A DNA stretch of 64,000 nt from assembly GCA_903813345.2 (NCBI GenBank), contig CAIIXF020000003.1:7899815-7963814 (forward strand). Reading direction: 5' to 3'. The position numbers were made by a program, and so were the translations under genes. Below are positions 1 to 10,842 of this stretch, piece after piece. This DNA comes from Owenia fusiformis. Its lineage: Eukaryota > Annelida > Polychaeta > Sabellida > Oweniidae. The notes beneath the pieces are model-generated. The model was not told the DNA's origin. It saw only the letters and a list, made by a program, of their open reading frames with translations, and made no database searches. Position 1 is the first letter of the stretch, and each line of letters begins with the position of its first letter.

Positions 1-704
1 AATTCCTGCTTGAAACATATTAAGATGTTCCATAGCTGCACTTATGAGGATATAAAAAAGACATGCAGACATGTCAAAACTACATGGAGATATCTTCTCA
101 CTGCTACAAATGCTGCTGTTAAGGCAGTTTCTGCAGTGGTTCTAAGATAGGCCATAGTGAGTCAAATCAACAGAAAGAGTGTTTTGGCTTCCTCCATGAA
201 ACTGCCCACAGCTCTACAATTGAGATAGTACAACTGCACAATATTGATCTCTGGACTGTAACTTGAATAAATCATGGATATCCATCCCTACATGTCTCTT
301 CGAATGTGGCAAACTTCATGTAGCAAGAAGTCCATGTCTGAAATATACAAAAGCACATGCAACTACAAAGTTCCCCAGCAGGGTGTCAAAGTCTGATAAG
401 TTATTTGAAAGAACAAAGTAAAGCCTCATAGAAATTTAGAAATTAATGCAATTATTTTTGTTATTGTGCGTTCATGGAGATTCCATGGTAAAAAAAGGTG
501 GTAAGTAATGTAAGTGTATTGCAGCTGAATATAATACTGTAAAGTTTGACCAATGTCTCCAATTGATGAACTATTAATTAATTGTACTTCAAACACTATT
601 TCAAAGTGTGACACTATCATAGACATACATATATCATAGATATATACAATATCATTCAAGGATATCCTGATGATAGCGATTAAAATAACTGTCAAACAAT
701 GGAT
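1..704. other. Left-edge repetitive, gene-free stretch
   Basis: No supported gene. Positions about 165-260 are a short diverged copy of a segment (AACAGAA..GAGTGTTT, then CTACAATTG) that recurs near 900-990 and 4078-4165. Two copies of a segment beginning GATATATACAATATCA lie 63 bp apart, at 639 and 702. Reading frames here are short and carry no recognisable domain. Confidence 0.5.
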
Positions 705-3524
705 ATATACAATATCACTCAAGGATATTCTGATGAAAGAAATTGTGGAAGTGATATAAAGTGATATTGTAGAAGTGATATAAAGCAAATGAAGGTGACT
801 AGAACCTCAAAGATCAAGGGACTGTGGTCCTTATCTGTGACTTTCATCGAGAAAAGGCATGGACAGAGTGGATTTCTTAGATAGATAATGGAGTGTCAAA
901 TCAACAGAAGGAGTGTTTCGCCTACCTCCATGTAACTGCCCACAGCTCTACAATTGGGCAATACAAATGCACAATTCTGATCTTTGGATTGTAACTTCAT
1001 TTGTAATTTTTTAAATATTTATGAATTCTGAACGTTCGTTACTGTGAAGGTACAAAAGACTCTCTTATTTAAACATTGTCTGACATCACTCCATTGTTTG
1101 GATAAAGAGAAGAACCAGCAAGCATCCAATCAAGTTCAACACAATTCTAGTTTTTGTGTAGAACACACTGTCTAAAATGGGTTAGACATACAATCTCTTA
1201 TGGACTTTGCTCTTGCTACACTCAACAAGGGTGCTCCTTTGAACAACTGCTGGGGGTTCATTGATGGCACTGTAAGGCCAATTTGTAGACCATTGAAAGG
1301 TAAAAGATTTTTTAGTGGTAACAAGAGAACACAGGGTTTCAGACTTCTGTCAGTTGTTGGGATATGGTATGCTATAAGGTGATCTTTTTCCCTTTAATGA
1401 TTGTTTTGAATAAATTCAATAAAATTAATAATTTAATCAATCGATTAAATAATTAAAGCTTATATGGCATTATCAAATCAACATATCGAAACCCTCTTCA
1501 TCTATAGCTTCTAATAATTGGAATTTCATTGTTTTTTAAAGTTTTTATAAAATCATGGTTTGTAACAAGGATATCTAATTTTTGCTCATTTCAACAAAAT
1601 TCTCAATTTTGTATAATTGTATGGATCAAATTTTAAGAGTGTTACTTTCGTTAACATTCCTTATTGAAAAGAGGCAGTCTTAACATTCTTTTGAATCTGG
1701 TTTCTTTCCAGTTAAGAATCACTTTTCCGACATTTTTGGTTTAAGCAACATTAACTTCTCATTGAGATATAAACTTCAAAACTATGTGACTTACTATAAA
1801 AATTCTAAATTATATTAAAACCATCAGCATATATACGCTGAGAACCAGGATGTAATCATTATAATTATCATCGTTAGAGTTGGATTAATCCTGAACATTA
1901 CTATAAATAAACATTGAACACTATTCCATATTTTATGTTGATTTTTATACAGAATCAACACTTCGAAACTACAGCTTAATATAACGTGGTTAATACATAA
2001 TATAACATGGTGGACGCTCTGAAAGATCCCGGCCTCCTGAACACTTTATTAACAAATGGATACGCCTATCATATAGATAAGTAATTTTTATACAGGAGGA
2101 AGGAAATTATTTATAGACAGTCAAGAATAAAATCAAGGAAATATTGAAATCGTACCACAATGGAACAATTTCAATTTAGGACATACTGAAGAAAGACAAA
2201 CAATGGCAAAAGCTTTAAGCTCTATCCAAGAATTTAAAAACACTGATAACCCAATCGTATGGTTCAAATGCTTTGATGCCGTTTCGTTGATTAATAACTG
2301 GAATGATCAAGAGAAATTATCCATGTTAAAACTTAAAATTCCAGAAACCACAACTCTATGGATTAGGAAATTGCTGTTAGATATTTGAGAAGACTTTGAC
2401 ACATTAAAATAAAAATTTATTGAAAAATACTCTAAACAGGACGATTGGAGATCTATCCAAGACATCTTTACCAAAAAGCAGAATGACCTATGAGTACAAG
2501 AGTAGTCAGACTATTTTCTAACAAAGGCAAACCAAGTTGATATGAAATTGACAATTTGAAACTAAAATTTATTTGTGGACTCAATGAAAAAACTTGAGCC
2601 GATGTTATAAAATCTAAACCAACAACTTCTGATGAAGCTGTCAAAGCTGCAAAAACTTAAGAAGCTACAAATTATTCGTGCACATCAATATCCGTTGCGG
2701 CGATCAACCGATCAAGTGATTAGCATGAATTTACAAGATGAGTCAAGGATCTTTGCTACGTAACAGCAAAATTGGAACAACAACAACAGCGACAATGGCA
2801 TCCAAGACAAAAACAAGGTGAACCTGAGTGGGACATGTTGGACACTCCTCAACGTCAAGGTTGGAATTCCCGTGCACCTGCACAGGGTAAGTGTTTTTAC
2901 TGCAACAGAAATAATCATACAAAAGCGTATTGCTTTCTAAAGAAACAGCACCTATCACAGGGACGATACTCCCCTCAAAATAAGCATAACAATAAACATT
3001 TAAACTAGATGACGGGCATGATACACCTGAGGAGCGTCTACCATTGCCTGTTATCCAGTTAGTTGATGATGCCATATGTAAATATTGAAATAAATGGAAC
3101 AGTTCTCGTAGCATTAATTGAGACAGGTGCTTCAAAATCATTTATTAACGAATCAATACTTGCAAACCCTAGAATGAATTTTTTTTAATTATTGGAACCT
3201 ATTTTCGACTCTGTTAGATAAGCAGACAATTTGAAAATGAACATAAAAAATATGGTAATGCCTACAATAACAGTTTCAAAGGTTAGTTAAATTTGCATTG
3301 CATTCCATGGCTAATCTTTCTCACAACGTGATTCTCGGTCGTGATTTTCTATTGCAAAATTTGATTTTAAGAGTAATCAAATCATAATGCCATCATCATC
3401 TAAGATAACATGAAAAAAATTATTATAATTTAACCAAAGTGTGAGGTGGTGTGTTCTGTGAAAACCAGAAATCACGAGGGAGTAGAGGGTCTGATATCCC
3501 CAGGCAGAAAGCTGACTAGAACTT
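705..3524. repeat. Tandem segmental duplication, copy A (about 2.8 kb)
   Basis: This 2820 bp stretch aligns by eye, end to end, with 3901-12153 once the LTR element inserted there is removed (2805 bp remain). Both copies carry, in the same order, the GATCAAGGGACTGTGGTCC block, a Harbinger-like transposase relic, about 550 bp of AT-rich DNA and a gag-protease relic. Homology stops at CTGACTAGAACTTT in both. Copy A keeps the uninterrupted form of the site where copy B received its retrotransposon (near 1950). The unit is therefore a nested composite of two dead elements that was later duplicated. Confidence 0.8.
1200..1382 (+). pseudogene. PIF/Harbinger DDE transposase fragment (copy A)
   Basis: A 60-residue open stretch contains CWGFIDGTVRPICRP and then a GNKRTQGFRLLSVV segment. 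From memory this matches the start of the DDE_Tnp_4 catalytic domain of PIF/Harbinger transposases, where the Asp of GFIDGT is the first catalytic residue and NGHKRVH..K.Q.VV follows. Everything downstream, including the second Asp and the Glu, is missing. The frame closes just after a possible donor (ATAAG/GTGATC), so this could be one former exon, but no partner exon is visible. A related copy lies at 4392-4572. It is a dead fragment with no function expected. Confidence 0.7.
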
Positions 3525-3793
3525 TGAATATAGGTATAGCTAGGGTGGTTGATAAATGTCGAGATAATACTATACATATCCGCATTTTCAACGGAAACGA
3601 TCATTGTGTTACAATCAATGAAAGAAGTAATTTAGGAACTTTTGAACCCGATTCCATTGTAAATCAAGCATTTGACAAAGAATGCATGACAGTTTCAGCA
3701 TCTGAATCAAAATCCAATGAAAACAATTCTTATTTCAATAAACACAAACTCCGGTCAAGTTCCGATCAGTGTAACACCAGACAGTCTCAATGA
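2203..3793 (+). pseudogene. Ty3/gypsy-like gag-protease relic (copy A)
   Basis: Pieces of one retrotransposon polyprotein lie in order but in different frames. 2203-2388 opens a gag segment (W..CFD.VS..N.W.DQEK). A CCHC zinc knuckle, CFYCNRNNHTKAYC (spacing C-x2-C-x4-H-x4-C), is at 2892-2933. A retropepsin motif follows at about 3103-3160, and 3446-3793 encodes the protease-RT linker (EGLISPGRKL...LGTFEPDS), which resembles the linker of gypsy-class polyproteins. The retropepsin active site reads ETGA instead of DTGA: codon 3120-3122 is GAG. No reverse transcriptase, integrase or LTR is attached. Frameshifts and the active-site change mark it as dead. Confidence 0.7.
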
Positions 3794-4391
3794 GAGTCAA
3801 ACACAGATGTTTTGATTTAAACAAATCCTACTCTAGGATCATGTACTTTATTTGAACAACAATTGAGTCTGAAAGATCCTAATTGTAAACCAACTAATTG
3901 CATACAATATCATTTAAGGATATTCTGATGATAGAGATTGAGGAATGGAAACTGATATGGAGAACATGAATCTGGGTGACTAGAGCCTCAATTGGTAATG
4001 TTTTAAAAAGATCAAGGGACTGTGGTCCTTATCTGTGACTTCCATCGAGAAAAGGCATTGACAGAGTGGGTGTAAAATCAACAGAAGGGGTGTTTGGCCT
4101 ACCTCCATGCAACTGTCTACAGCTCTACAATTGAGAAAGTACAAATGCACAGTTCTGATCTTTGGACTGTAACTTTACGAATTCGTAACTTCATTTGTAA
4201 CTTTCTAAATATTTATGAATTCCGAACCTTCGTTACTGTGAAGGTAAAACAGACTCTTATCCAAACATTGTCTGACATCACTCCATTGTTTGGATAAAGA
4301 GAGAAACCAGCAAGCATCCAATTAAGTTCAACACAATTCTAGTTTTTGTGTAGAACACACAGTCTAAAATGGGTTAGACATACAATCTCTT

Positions 4392-4572
4392 ATGGACTTT
4401 GCTTTTGCTACACTCAACAAGGGTGCTCCTTCGAACAACTGCTGGGGGTTCATTGATGGCACTGTAAGGCCAATTTGTAGACCATTGAAAAGTAAGAGAT
4501 TTTTACAGTGGTAACAAAAAAAACACGGGGTTTCAGACATTAGTCAGTTGTTGGTATATGGTATGCTATAAG
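4392..4572 (+). pseudogene. PIF/Harbinger DDE transposase fragment (copy B)
   Basis: Duplicate of the fragment at 1200-1382, with the same GFIDGTVRPICRP segment. An extra base near GAGATTTTTACAGTGG shifts the frame and produces an early stop, whereas copy A stays open through this point. This lesion therefore came after the duplication. The first catalytic Asp codon remains; the rest of the catalytic core is absent. Confidence 0.65.
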
Positions 4573-5144
4573 GTGATATCTCCCTTTCATGATGGTTTTG
4601 AATAAATTCAATAAAATTAATAATTTAATTAATTAATTAAATAATTAAAGCTTATATAACATTATCAAATAAATATATCGAAACCCTCTTCATCTATAGC
4701 TTATAATAAATGGATTTCATTATTTTTTTAAGTTTTATAGAATCATGGTTTGTTACAAGGATATCTAATTGATGCTCATTTCAACAAAATTCTCAATTTT
4801 GTATTATTGTATGGTTCATATTTTATAAGTGTTACTTTCGTTAAAGTTCCTTATTGAAAAGAGGCGGTCTTAACATTCTTTTGAATCTGCTTTCTTTTCA
4901 GTTTAGAATCACTTTTCCGACATTTTTGGTTTAAGCAACATTAACTTCTCATTCAGATATAAACTTCAAAACTATGTGACTTACAATCAAAATTCTAAAT
5001 AAATTATATTAAAACCATCAGCATATAAATATGCTGAGAACCAGGATATAATCATTATAATTATCATCGTTAGAGTAGGATTAATCCTGAACATTACTTT
5101 AGATAAACATGGAACACTATTTCATATTTTATGTTGATTTTTAT

Positions 5145-6000
5145 TGTTACGTTCGAAAATAACAGAAAGTAAAAACAGCAATTAAAAAAAACTAAATAAT
5201 ATAACAATGATATAAAGGAGGTTTAATACTTAAGTGATGTCCAATCAATGATACGGCTTATTCTTGATGTCGATAAATATCCTTGACGATCCTTGAGAAT
5301 GTTCCAGATCACGAAAGTTTCAATAATCGTTAATAGTTCTCCAATGTTTGTAATAATCCAATAATGTTCGTCGTAATCCTATACAATAATGTTTGATGAT
5401 AATCCACAAATGTTTATGATAATCCACGAATGTATATGATAATCCGTATATAGTGTGTGTTGTAATATATGTCCATATAAAGTCCTCAGGTTGTATGTTT
5501 GTAGTGTTATAAATGTTCCCACAGTAATTATCTGCTAAGAAGATGTCCTTTGATCAACTTTGAAATTCTGCTTTATTTAGTTCCTTTGAGATGTCCAGTT
5601 ATGATTACTTAATTATCTGCTACAGAGTAGATGTCCAGTTATGATGACTTAATTTATCTGCTACTGAGTCCACTTTGCAGTTTTATTTATAGTGTGAAAG
5701 AATCATCTAGAAAGAATCTTCTAGAACTAAGACTACTTGTTGAGTTTTGATTGGACATCTTTAGTGACATGATTAAATTTTAATGAATGGTTATAATTTC
5801 TAGAACTATCTGGATGGTCAAGGGTTAATGAGTCATTCAGTTCAGTTTTGTTTACAAGATACAGTGTATAATGTCATTGTGACCTTGACCCAAGATCTCC
5901 AATAAAGAATAGCTCAACATATACAGCAAACATACATTACAAATTAAACTATAGGTGAATATAGTAGAATATAATATGCATGTAGCTCACTACTGTAACA
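5145..6000 (-). repeat. 3' LTR of the Gmr1-like element
   Basis: 856 bp. It matches 9707-10588 except for a clean 26 bp deletion just after CAGCAATTAAAA, flanked by AAAA on each side, which suggests loss by microhomology. It begins TGTTACG and ends CTGTAACA, and is the downstream LTR because the coding strand is minus. Confidence 0.9.
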
Positions 6001-6011
6001 CCTCCCTCCTT
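6001..6011 (-). promoter_or_regulatory. Polypurine tract
   Basis: On the minus strand AAGGAGGGAGG directly abuts the 3' LTR, the expected site for plus-strand DNA priming. Confidence 0.8.
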
Positions 6012-6671
6012 AAAAGAAAAGTTTTGAATGCAATGAAAAACTTTTACAAAAATATCTTGAGTAGCGAGCGTTACAATTTCTAAAAGTGAGGTTGAGACTT
6101 ACATAATATTTGTTTACAATAGTCTTTTTATGTGCAGTATGTTTACAAGTATTTAATACTTTCTATCGTTACAGTGTGAGTACAATCTAATAACATATAA
6201 TGTTCTTGTAATCATATACTACAATAGTATCTACATAAGTTATGCATTAAGTCATAAATACAATACACGCAATAGATCATATAACATGTACAATAGCATA
6301 CATTTTTGAGTCTGACAAACACTAAACTAGTACAATGTTTTAAATTATCACATGATCTTATGTAAGTATTTCTAATAGTACACTCTGATGTTATCAAGTA
6401 ATCTTGTGACACTATTTAAAGATTACCTATAATGCTCACATAATCTAGAAACATTCTTGTAGTTCATATAATATCAATTTCACTATTTAGGCAAATATTT
6501 TTATATATTGTTAAAATAAAGTGACAGTTATCACAAATCTCTAATTTGCCTACCATATAATATAATCTTCATAAGTTAATCATTATAATTTACAATATCT
6601 GACTCTTGAATAACATACATGTATAGTTGTCATTGACATACAAGTTTGGCCTATGAGCTAAGAGCACAAGC
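6012..6671. other. 3' non-coding region of the Gmr1-like element
   Basis: AT-rich DNA between the last stop codon and the polypurine tract, with only short frames. RT and RNase H would be expected upstream of here in a complete Gmr1-type element; nothing resembling them is visible. Confidence 0.6.
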
Positions 6672-8726
6672 TCATGTTGAGTAAAGAAATTTATCACGCT
6701 CAACATACCTTTTCATCATGTGTAGCTCTCTACACCTCACAGGAGTAGTTCTATCAATGCAAATGAAATCATTCAGCACTGAGTTAGATTGTAAATCAGA
6801 TATGAGCTCCTTTGGTAGCTCTACTAATGTGAAATTGTTGATTTGTGATTTCACAATATACTTGGTTTTGCTATTCCTAAGCATAAGGAGTGATTTTATT
6901 TCTGGAAACTGTGCGGCCATAGATAGAATAGTGAGCAGATATTGATTATCAGATTTTGGTTTTGGTAATGGACCAGCACAATCAATAAGAACCTTACTAA
7001 ATGGTTCATCGAATGCAGGTATAGGGTGTAAAGGAGCAGTTGGAATTTTCTGGTTAGGTTTTCCTACCATTTGACATGTATGACAAGACCTACAATACTC
7101 TTGGACATCTTGTTTTAATTTGGGCCAATAGAAATGATTGAGTATTTTATGGTATGTTTTAGTTACTCCTAAATGACCTGCCATGGGAGAATCATGAGCT
7201 AGACTCAAGATTTCCTTATGATATGATTTTGGGACAACAATTTGATGTACAATTGCCCAATCATCTTCAGGGGAAGCTTCAGGAGGTCTCCACTTTCGCA
7301 TTAATATGCCATCCTTTTTGTAGAAACAAACAGGGACCTTGTCAGCTTCATCAATAGTAAGACATCTTTTATGAAGATCAATGAGTGATGGATCATGCTC
7401 TTGTTCATAAATTAACATGTGTTTAGAATGAGGATCATTTTTCAAAGAATCACTATCAGAAATAGAGGATGAAACCTCAGAACAAGGAGGAGATGAAACC
7501 TCATGAACACTAGCAGAAGAAGATGAAACTTCATCGGGACTAGCAAGAGCGGGCGAAACCGCATTAAAATAGTGATCCTGCTCAGAAGGTGAATCACCTC
7601 TGGCAATAGGCTTTTTCAATGAAGAATTTGCCTCAATAGATGACTGCTTGGCTCGAACAGAAGGCTGTTTCAATGAAGAATTTGCCTTTAAAATAGGATA
7701 AGGATCATCTTTAACAAGTGGTGAGTGACATTCATCATCAAACAAGGAGCTTAAAAACCCACTATCAAAGTCATCTCCCACAGACGAATCCCCGCTATCA
7801 GCTAACTTTTTAGCCATAGCCCTAGTAACAGCACAAGCAGGATATATATCAGAGTCCTCTTGGACAGAATCCTCAATAGAACAAGGCTGATCAGAAACAA
7901 TGGGGTCTAATGATACCTTACCCCCAGCTAAATCATTGCCTAAAAGCAATGCGACTCCTTCAACAGGAAGTTGTGGCCTAACACCAACAATAACTGGCCC
8001 TTTGACTAACTCTGATGTGATATGAATACGATGGAGGGGAACTTTAGTAAATCCTAATTCAATGCCTTGCATCAAAATATGGGTACCTGTGAATGACTCC
8101 TCAGATAAAGGAAGGACACCTTCTAACAACAAAGTCTGAGATGCACCCGTGTCTCTAAGAATCTTAACAGGCTTTGAATTGGTATCATCACTTGACAGTG
8201 ACACAGATCCTTCCGACATGAAAGGCTTATAATCCTCCATAATATCACTATGAGTAGATTTCTCAGTATGAGTATATGAATCCCAAACAATGGGTTTTCT
8301 TGAAATGGGAACAGTAGCACAACCATTTGAATGAGCAGAACCAGACATCTCTCTTCTATTCTTAATCCTATAGCATTCAGAAATAAGATGACCAGGCTTT
8401 TTACAATAGTTACAGGTGACATTTGATTTTGGACCTGAAGAATTTGATTGATCTGATTTTGAGCTAGAACTCTGTGATGAATAAGACTGGTCTTTTGCTT
8501 TGTTTGATGTATTTGATGATGAGGACTGATTTGATTTAGAGTCATATGAAGGTTTGTTACCTTGATAACCTCTAAAGTTAGGATTACCTTTGATAAAACT
8601 ACCCTTATGAGTAAGAGCATAATCATCAGACAGGGTGGCAGCTTGACTTAAAGTTTCTACCTTGTGTTCATCTAAGTAAGTTCTAATGTGATATTGAACA
8701 CAGTTTTTAAATTGTTCTATTAGCAT
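6672..8726 (-). CDS. Capsid end - zinc knuckle - protease - truncated integrase
   Basis: 684 codons. Residues 1-40 finish the capsid. 44-100 are Ser/Asn/Lys-rich, and C105-C108-H113-C118 form a CCHC knuckle. D192-T193-G194-A195 is the retropepsin active site, with LLLGNDL near residue 261 as its second landmark. A Ser-rich linker follows. Residues about 435-555 are the integrase N-terminal HHCC region (AHDSPMAGHLG, FYWPKLKQDV, C548-x2-C551). IDCAGPLP near 582 holds the first Asp of the integrase core. The core then fades, the other two acidic residues are missing, and the last 40 residues (MMKRYVERD) resemble an integrase C-terminal end joined by deletion. No RT or RNase H follows. The true start lies upstream because gag is frameshifted. 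Confidence 0.75.
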   Translation of the reverse strand: MLIEQFKNCVQYHIRTYLDEHKVETLSQAATLSDDYALTHKGSFIKGNPNFRGYQGNKPSYDSKSNQSSSSNTSNKAKDQSYSSQSSSSKSDQSNSSGPKSNVTCNYCKKPGHLISECYRIKNRREMSGSAHSNGCATVPISRKPIVWDSYTHTEKSTHSDIMEDYKPFMSEGSVSLSSDDTNSKPVKILRDTGASQTLLLEGVLPLSEESFTGTHILMQGIELGFTKVPLHRIHITSELVKGPVIVGVRPQLPVEGVALLLGNDLAGGKVSLDPIVSDQPCSIEDSVQEDSDIYPACAVTRAMAKKLADSGDSSVGDDFDSGFLSSLFDDECHSPLVKDDPYPILKANSSLKQPSVRAKQSSIEANSSLKKPIARGDSPSEQDHYFNAVSPALASPDEVSSSSASVHEVSSPPCSEVSSSISDSDSLKNDPHSKHMLIYEQEHDPSLIDLHKRCLTIDEADKVPVCFYKKDGILMRKWRPPEASPEDDWAIVHQIVVPKSYHKEILSLAHDSPMAGHLGVTKTYHKILNHFYWPKLKQDVQEYCRSCHTCQMVGKPNQKIPTAPLHPIPAFDEPFSKVLIDCAGPLPKPKSDNQYLLTILSMAAQFPEIKSLLMLRNSKTKYIVKSQINNFTLVELPKELISDLQSNSVLNDFICIDRTTPVRCRELHMMKRYVERDKFLYST

Positions 8727-8889
8727 AAGCTCTCTGAGCTTTTTAAATTCTTCAGATACATCCTTAGAGACAAGCCACCTGTCAAAAAGCTGCTCTTGCT
8801 CTCGAGCAAACTCAACATGGGTTTGGTCACTCTGTTTGTGGGCATTTCTAAATTTTTGTCTGTAAGCTTCTGGAACTAGTTCATAAGCT

Positions 8890-9600
8890 TTAAGAATTGC
8901 ATTTTTTAATTAGGTCATAATCAGAGCATGCTTCTGCTGAGAGAGAGGCAAATATTTCACTTGCTTTGCCAATGAATACACTCTGGAGCATAACTGGCCA
9001 TGCTGATTTAGGCCAGTCTAGGCTCTGAGCGACTTTTTCAAAATGCGTAAAGTATTTATCAACATTTTTCTCCTGAAATTTAGGTACAAATTTGAGAAAT
9101 TTTGAAGCGTCAAACCTATTTTCAAAATGTTGATGCATAGTAGCATGTTCATCAGTTTTTGATTGAGCTTCTATCTCAAGGCGTTTTAATTCAATTTCTC
9201 TTTGAATTTCTTGTTCTCTCATTTGTCTTTCATTTTCTCTTAATCTTATTTCTTTTTCACTTTCTCTTTTTTCTCTTTCATTTTGAATTTCTAATTCTTT
9301 TTCTCTCAATTCTCTGATTTCTCTTTCTTTTTGAATTTCTAATTCTTTTTCTCTTATTTCAAGCTCTTTAAGCTTAATAGGATCAACAGGGTCAACATGT
9401 TGGGCTGGCTGCTCAGGCAGAAGTGATTCTGCGACCAAATATTGAAGTACAAAGTTTTTAATAGTATCCTTTTTGTATGAGCTTTTGACTGACAGGCCAA
9501 CATGTTTTGCAATTGCCAGAAGTTCAGTTTTCTTCAAATCGTCAAATTCCTCCAAAGAGGGCGCTTCTAAAAATGTCTCAACCTCAAAACTCATTTTCAA
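8890..9600 (-). pseudogene. gag: Gag N-terminal part with coiled coil and SCAN-like capsid (frameshifted)
   Basis: A 236-residue frame starts at the first ATG after a leader of about 106 nt. Residues about 75-150 are a long charged helix built from ELEIREKE-like repeats, a likely coiled coil for multimerisation. From about residue 170 the capsid begins (FVPKFQEKNVDKYF..FEKVA). The frame breaks at an A6 run (plus-strand T run 8903-8908). Capsid homology then continues in another frame through 8727-8889 into the next ORF, whose first residues (EQFKNC...IRTYLDE) complete a domain resembling the SCAN-like capsid of Gmr1 elements. The break is a single-base change in a homopolymer: either a mutation, a sequencing error or, less likely, programmed shifting. 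Confidence 0.75.
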
Positions 9601-9683
9601 TTAATTGCTGTCTTCACAGTTTAAATATACAAGTTTTGGATTTTGAATTTTAAAATATTTGTATTCTAGCTTGTTGTAGTTGT

Positions 9684-9701
9684 ATCCCGGACGAGCCCCC
9701 A
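9684..9701 (-). promoter_or_regulatory. Primer-binding site, tRNA-Pro type
   Basis: Read on the minus strand, the 18 bases are TGGGGGCTCGTCCGGGAT. This is the sequence known as the tRNA-Pro primer site of murine leukaemia virus. It lies 5 nt inside the 5' LTR, which fixes the orientation of the element. Confidence 0.85.
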
Positions 9702-9706
9702 ATTTC

Positions 9707-10588
9707 TGTTACGTTCGAAAATAACAGAAAGTAAAAACAGCAATTAAAATATGATAACAATATATTTATATTTTGAAAACTAAATAATATAACAATGATA
9801 TAAAGGAGGTTTAATACTTAAGTGATGTCCAATCAATGATACGGCTTATTCTTGATGTCGATAAATATCCTTGACGATCCTTGAGAATGTTCCAGATCAC
9901 GAAAGTTTCAATAATCGTTAATAGTTCTCCAATGTTTGTAATAATCCAATAATGTTCGTCGTAATCCTATACAATAATGTTTGATGATAATCCACAAATG
10001 TTTATGATAATCCACGAATGTATATGATAATCCGTATATAGTGTGTGTTGTAATATATGTCCATATAAAGTCCTCAGGTTGTATGTTTGTAGTGTTATAA
10101 ATGTTCCCACAGTAATTATCTGCTAAGAAGATGTCCTTTGATCAACTTTGAAATTCTGCTTTATTTAGTTCCTTTGAGATGTCCAGTTATGATTACTTAA
10201 TTATCTGCTACAGAGTAGATGTCCAGTTATGATGACTTAATTTATCTGCTACTGAGTCCACTTTGCAGTTTTATTTATAGTGTGAAAGAATCATCTAGAA
10301 AGAATCTTCTAGAACTAAGACTACTTGTTGAGTTTTGATTGGACATCTTTAGTGACATGATTAAATTTTAATGAATGGTTATAATTTCTAGAACTATCTG
10401 GATGGTCAAGGGTTAATGAGTCATTCAGTTCAGTTTTGTTTACAAGATACAGTGTATAATGTCATTGTGACCTTGACCCAAGATCTCCAATAAAGAATAG
10501 CTCAACATATACAGCAAACATACATTACAAATTAAACTATAGGTGAATATAGTAGAATATAATATGCATGTAGCTCACTACTGTAACA
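9707..10588 (-). repeat. 5' LTR of the Gmr1-like element
   Basis: 882 bp, the longer of the two LTRs. In element orientation it begins TGTTACAG and ends CGTAACA, immediately before the primer-binding site. It should hold the promoter, but no specific core element is convincing. Confidence 0.9.
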
Positions 10589-10842
10589 TTATATGGAATC
10601 AACATTTCGCAATGTAACTAAAGCTTAATATAACATGGTTAATACATAATATAACATGGTGGACACTTTGAAAGATCCTGGCCTCCTGAACACTTTATTA
10701 ACAAATCGATATCAAATCGATAAGTAATTTTTATACACGAGGAAGGAAATTATTTATAGACAGTCAAGAATAAAATCAAGGAAATATTGAAATCGTACCA
10801 CAACGGAACAATTTCAATTTAGGACACATTGAAAAAAAAACA

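Larger units (their letters stand above)
5145..10588 (-). mobile_element. Non-autonomous Gmr1-like (Ty3/gypsy) LTR retrotransposon
   Basis: A 5444 bp element on the minus strand, bounded by direct LTRs that begin TGTTAC and end GTAACA and flanked by a 4 bp TTAT target duplication (5141-5144 and 10589-10592). The internal order is primer site, gag with coiled coil and SCAN-like capsid, CCHC knuckle, retropepsin, then integrase zinc-binding domain and the beginning of the integrase core. No reverse transcriptase or RNase H is present. Protease directly followed by integrase fits the Gmr1 group, in which integrase precedes RT; the 3' part seems to have been deleted. Apart from one 26 bp deletion the LTRs look nearly identical, so insertion is recent and mobilisation in trans is plausible. 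Confidence 0.85.

Noticed and set aside
6212-6412. 66-residue Cys/Tyr-rich minus-strand ORF inside the LTR element
   Set aside because: Lies in the AT-rich 3' non-coding region and has no match to an envelope or accessory protein pattern. Its composition reflects base bias.
7800-8626. 167-residue minus-strand ORF 8123-8626
   Set aside because: A shadow of the protease/integrase ORF in another frame, with no domain of its own.
5145-10588. Endogenous retrovirus with env
   Set aside because: No envelope-like ORF, signal peptide or transmembrane protein between the integrase remnant and the polypurine tract. Domain order and capsid fit a Ty3/gypsy retrotransposon.
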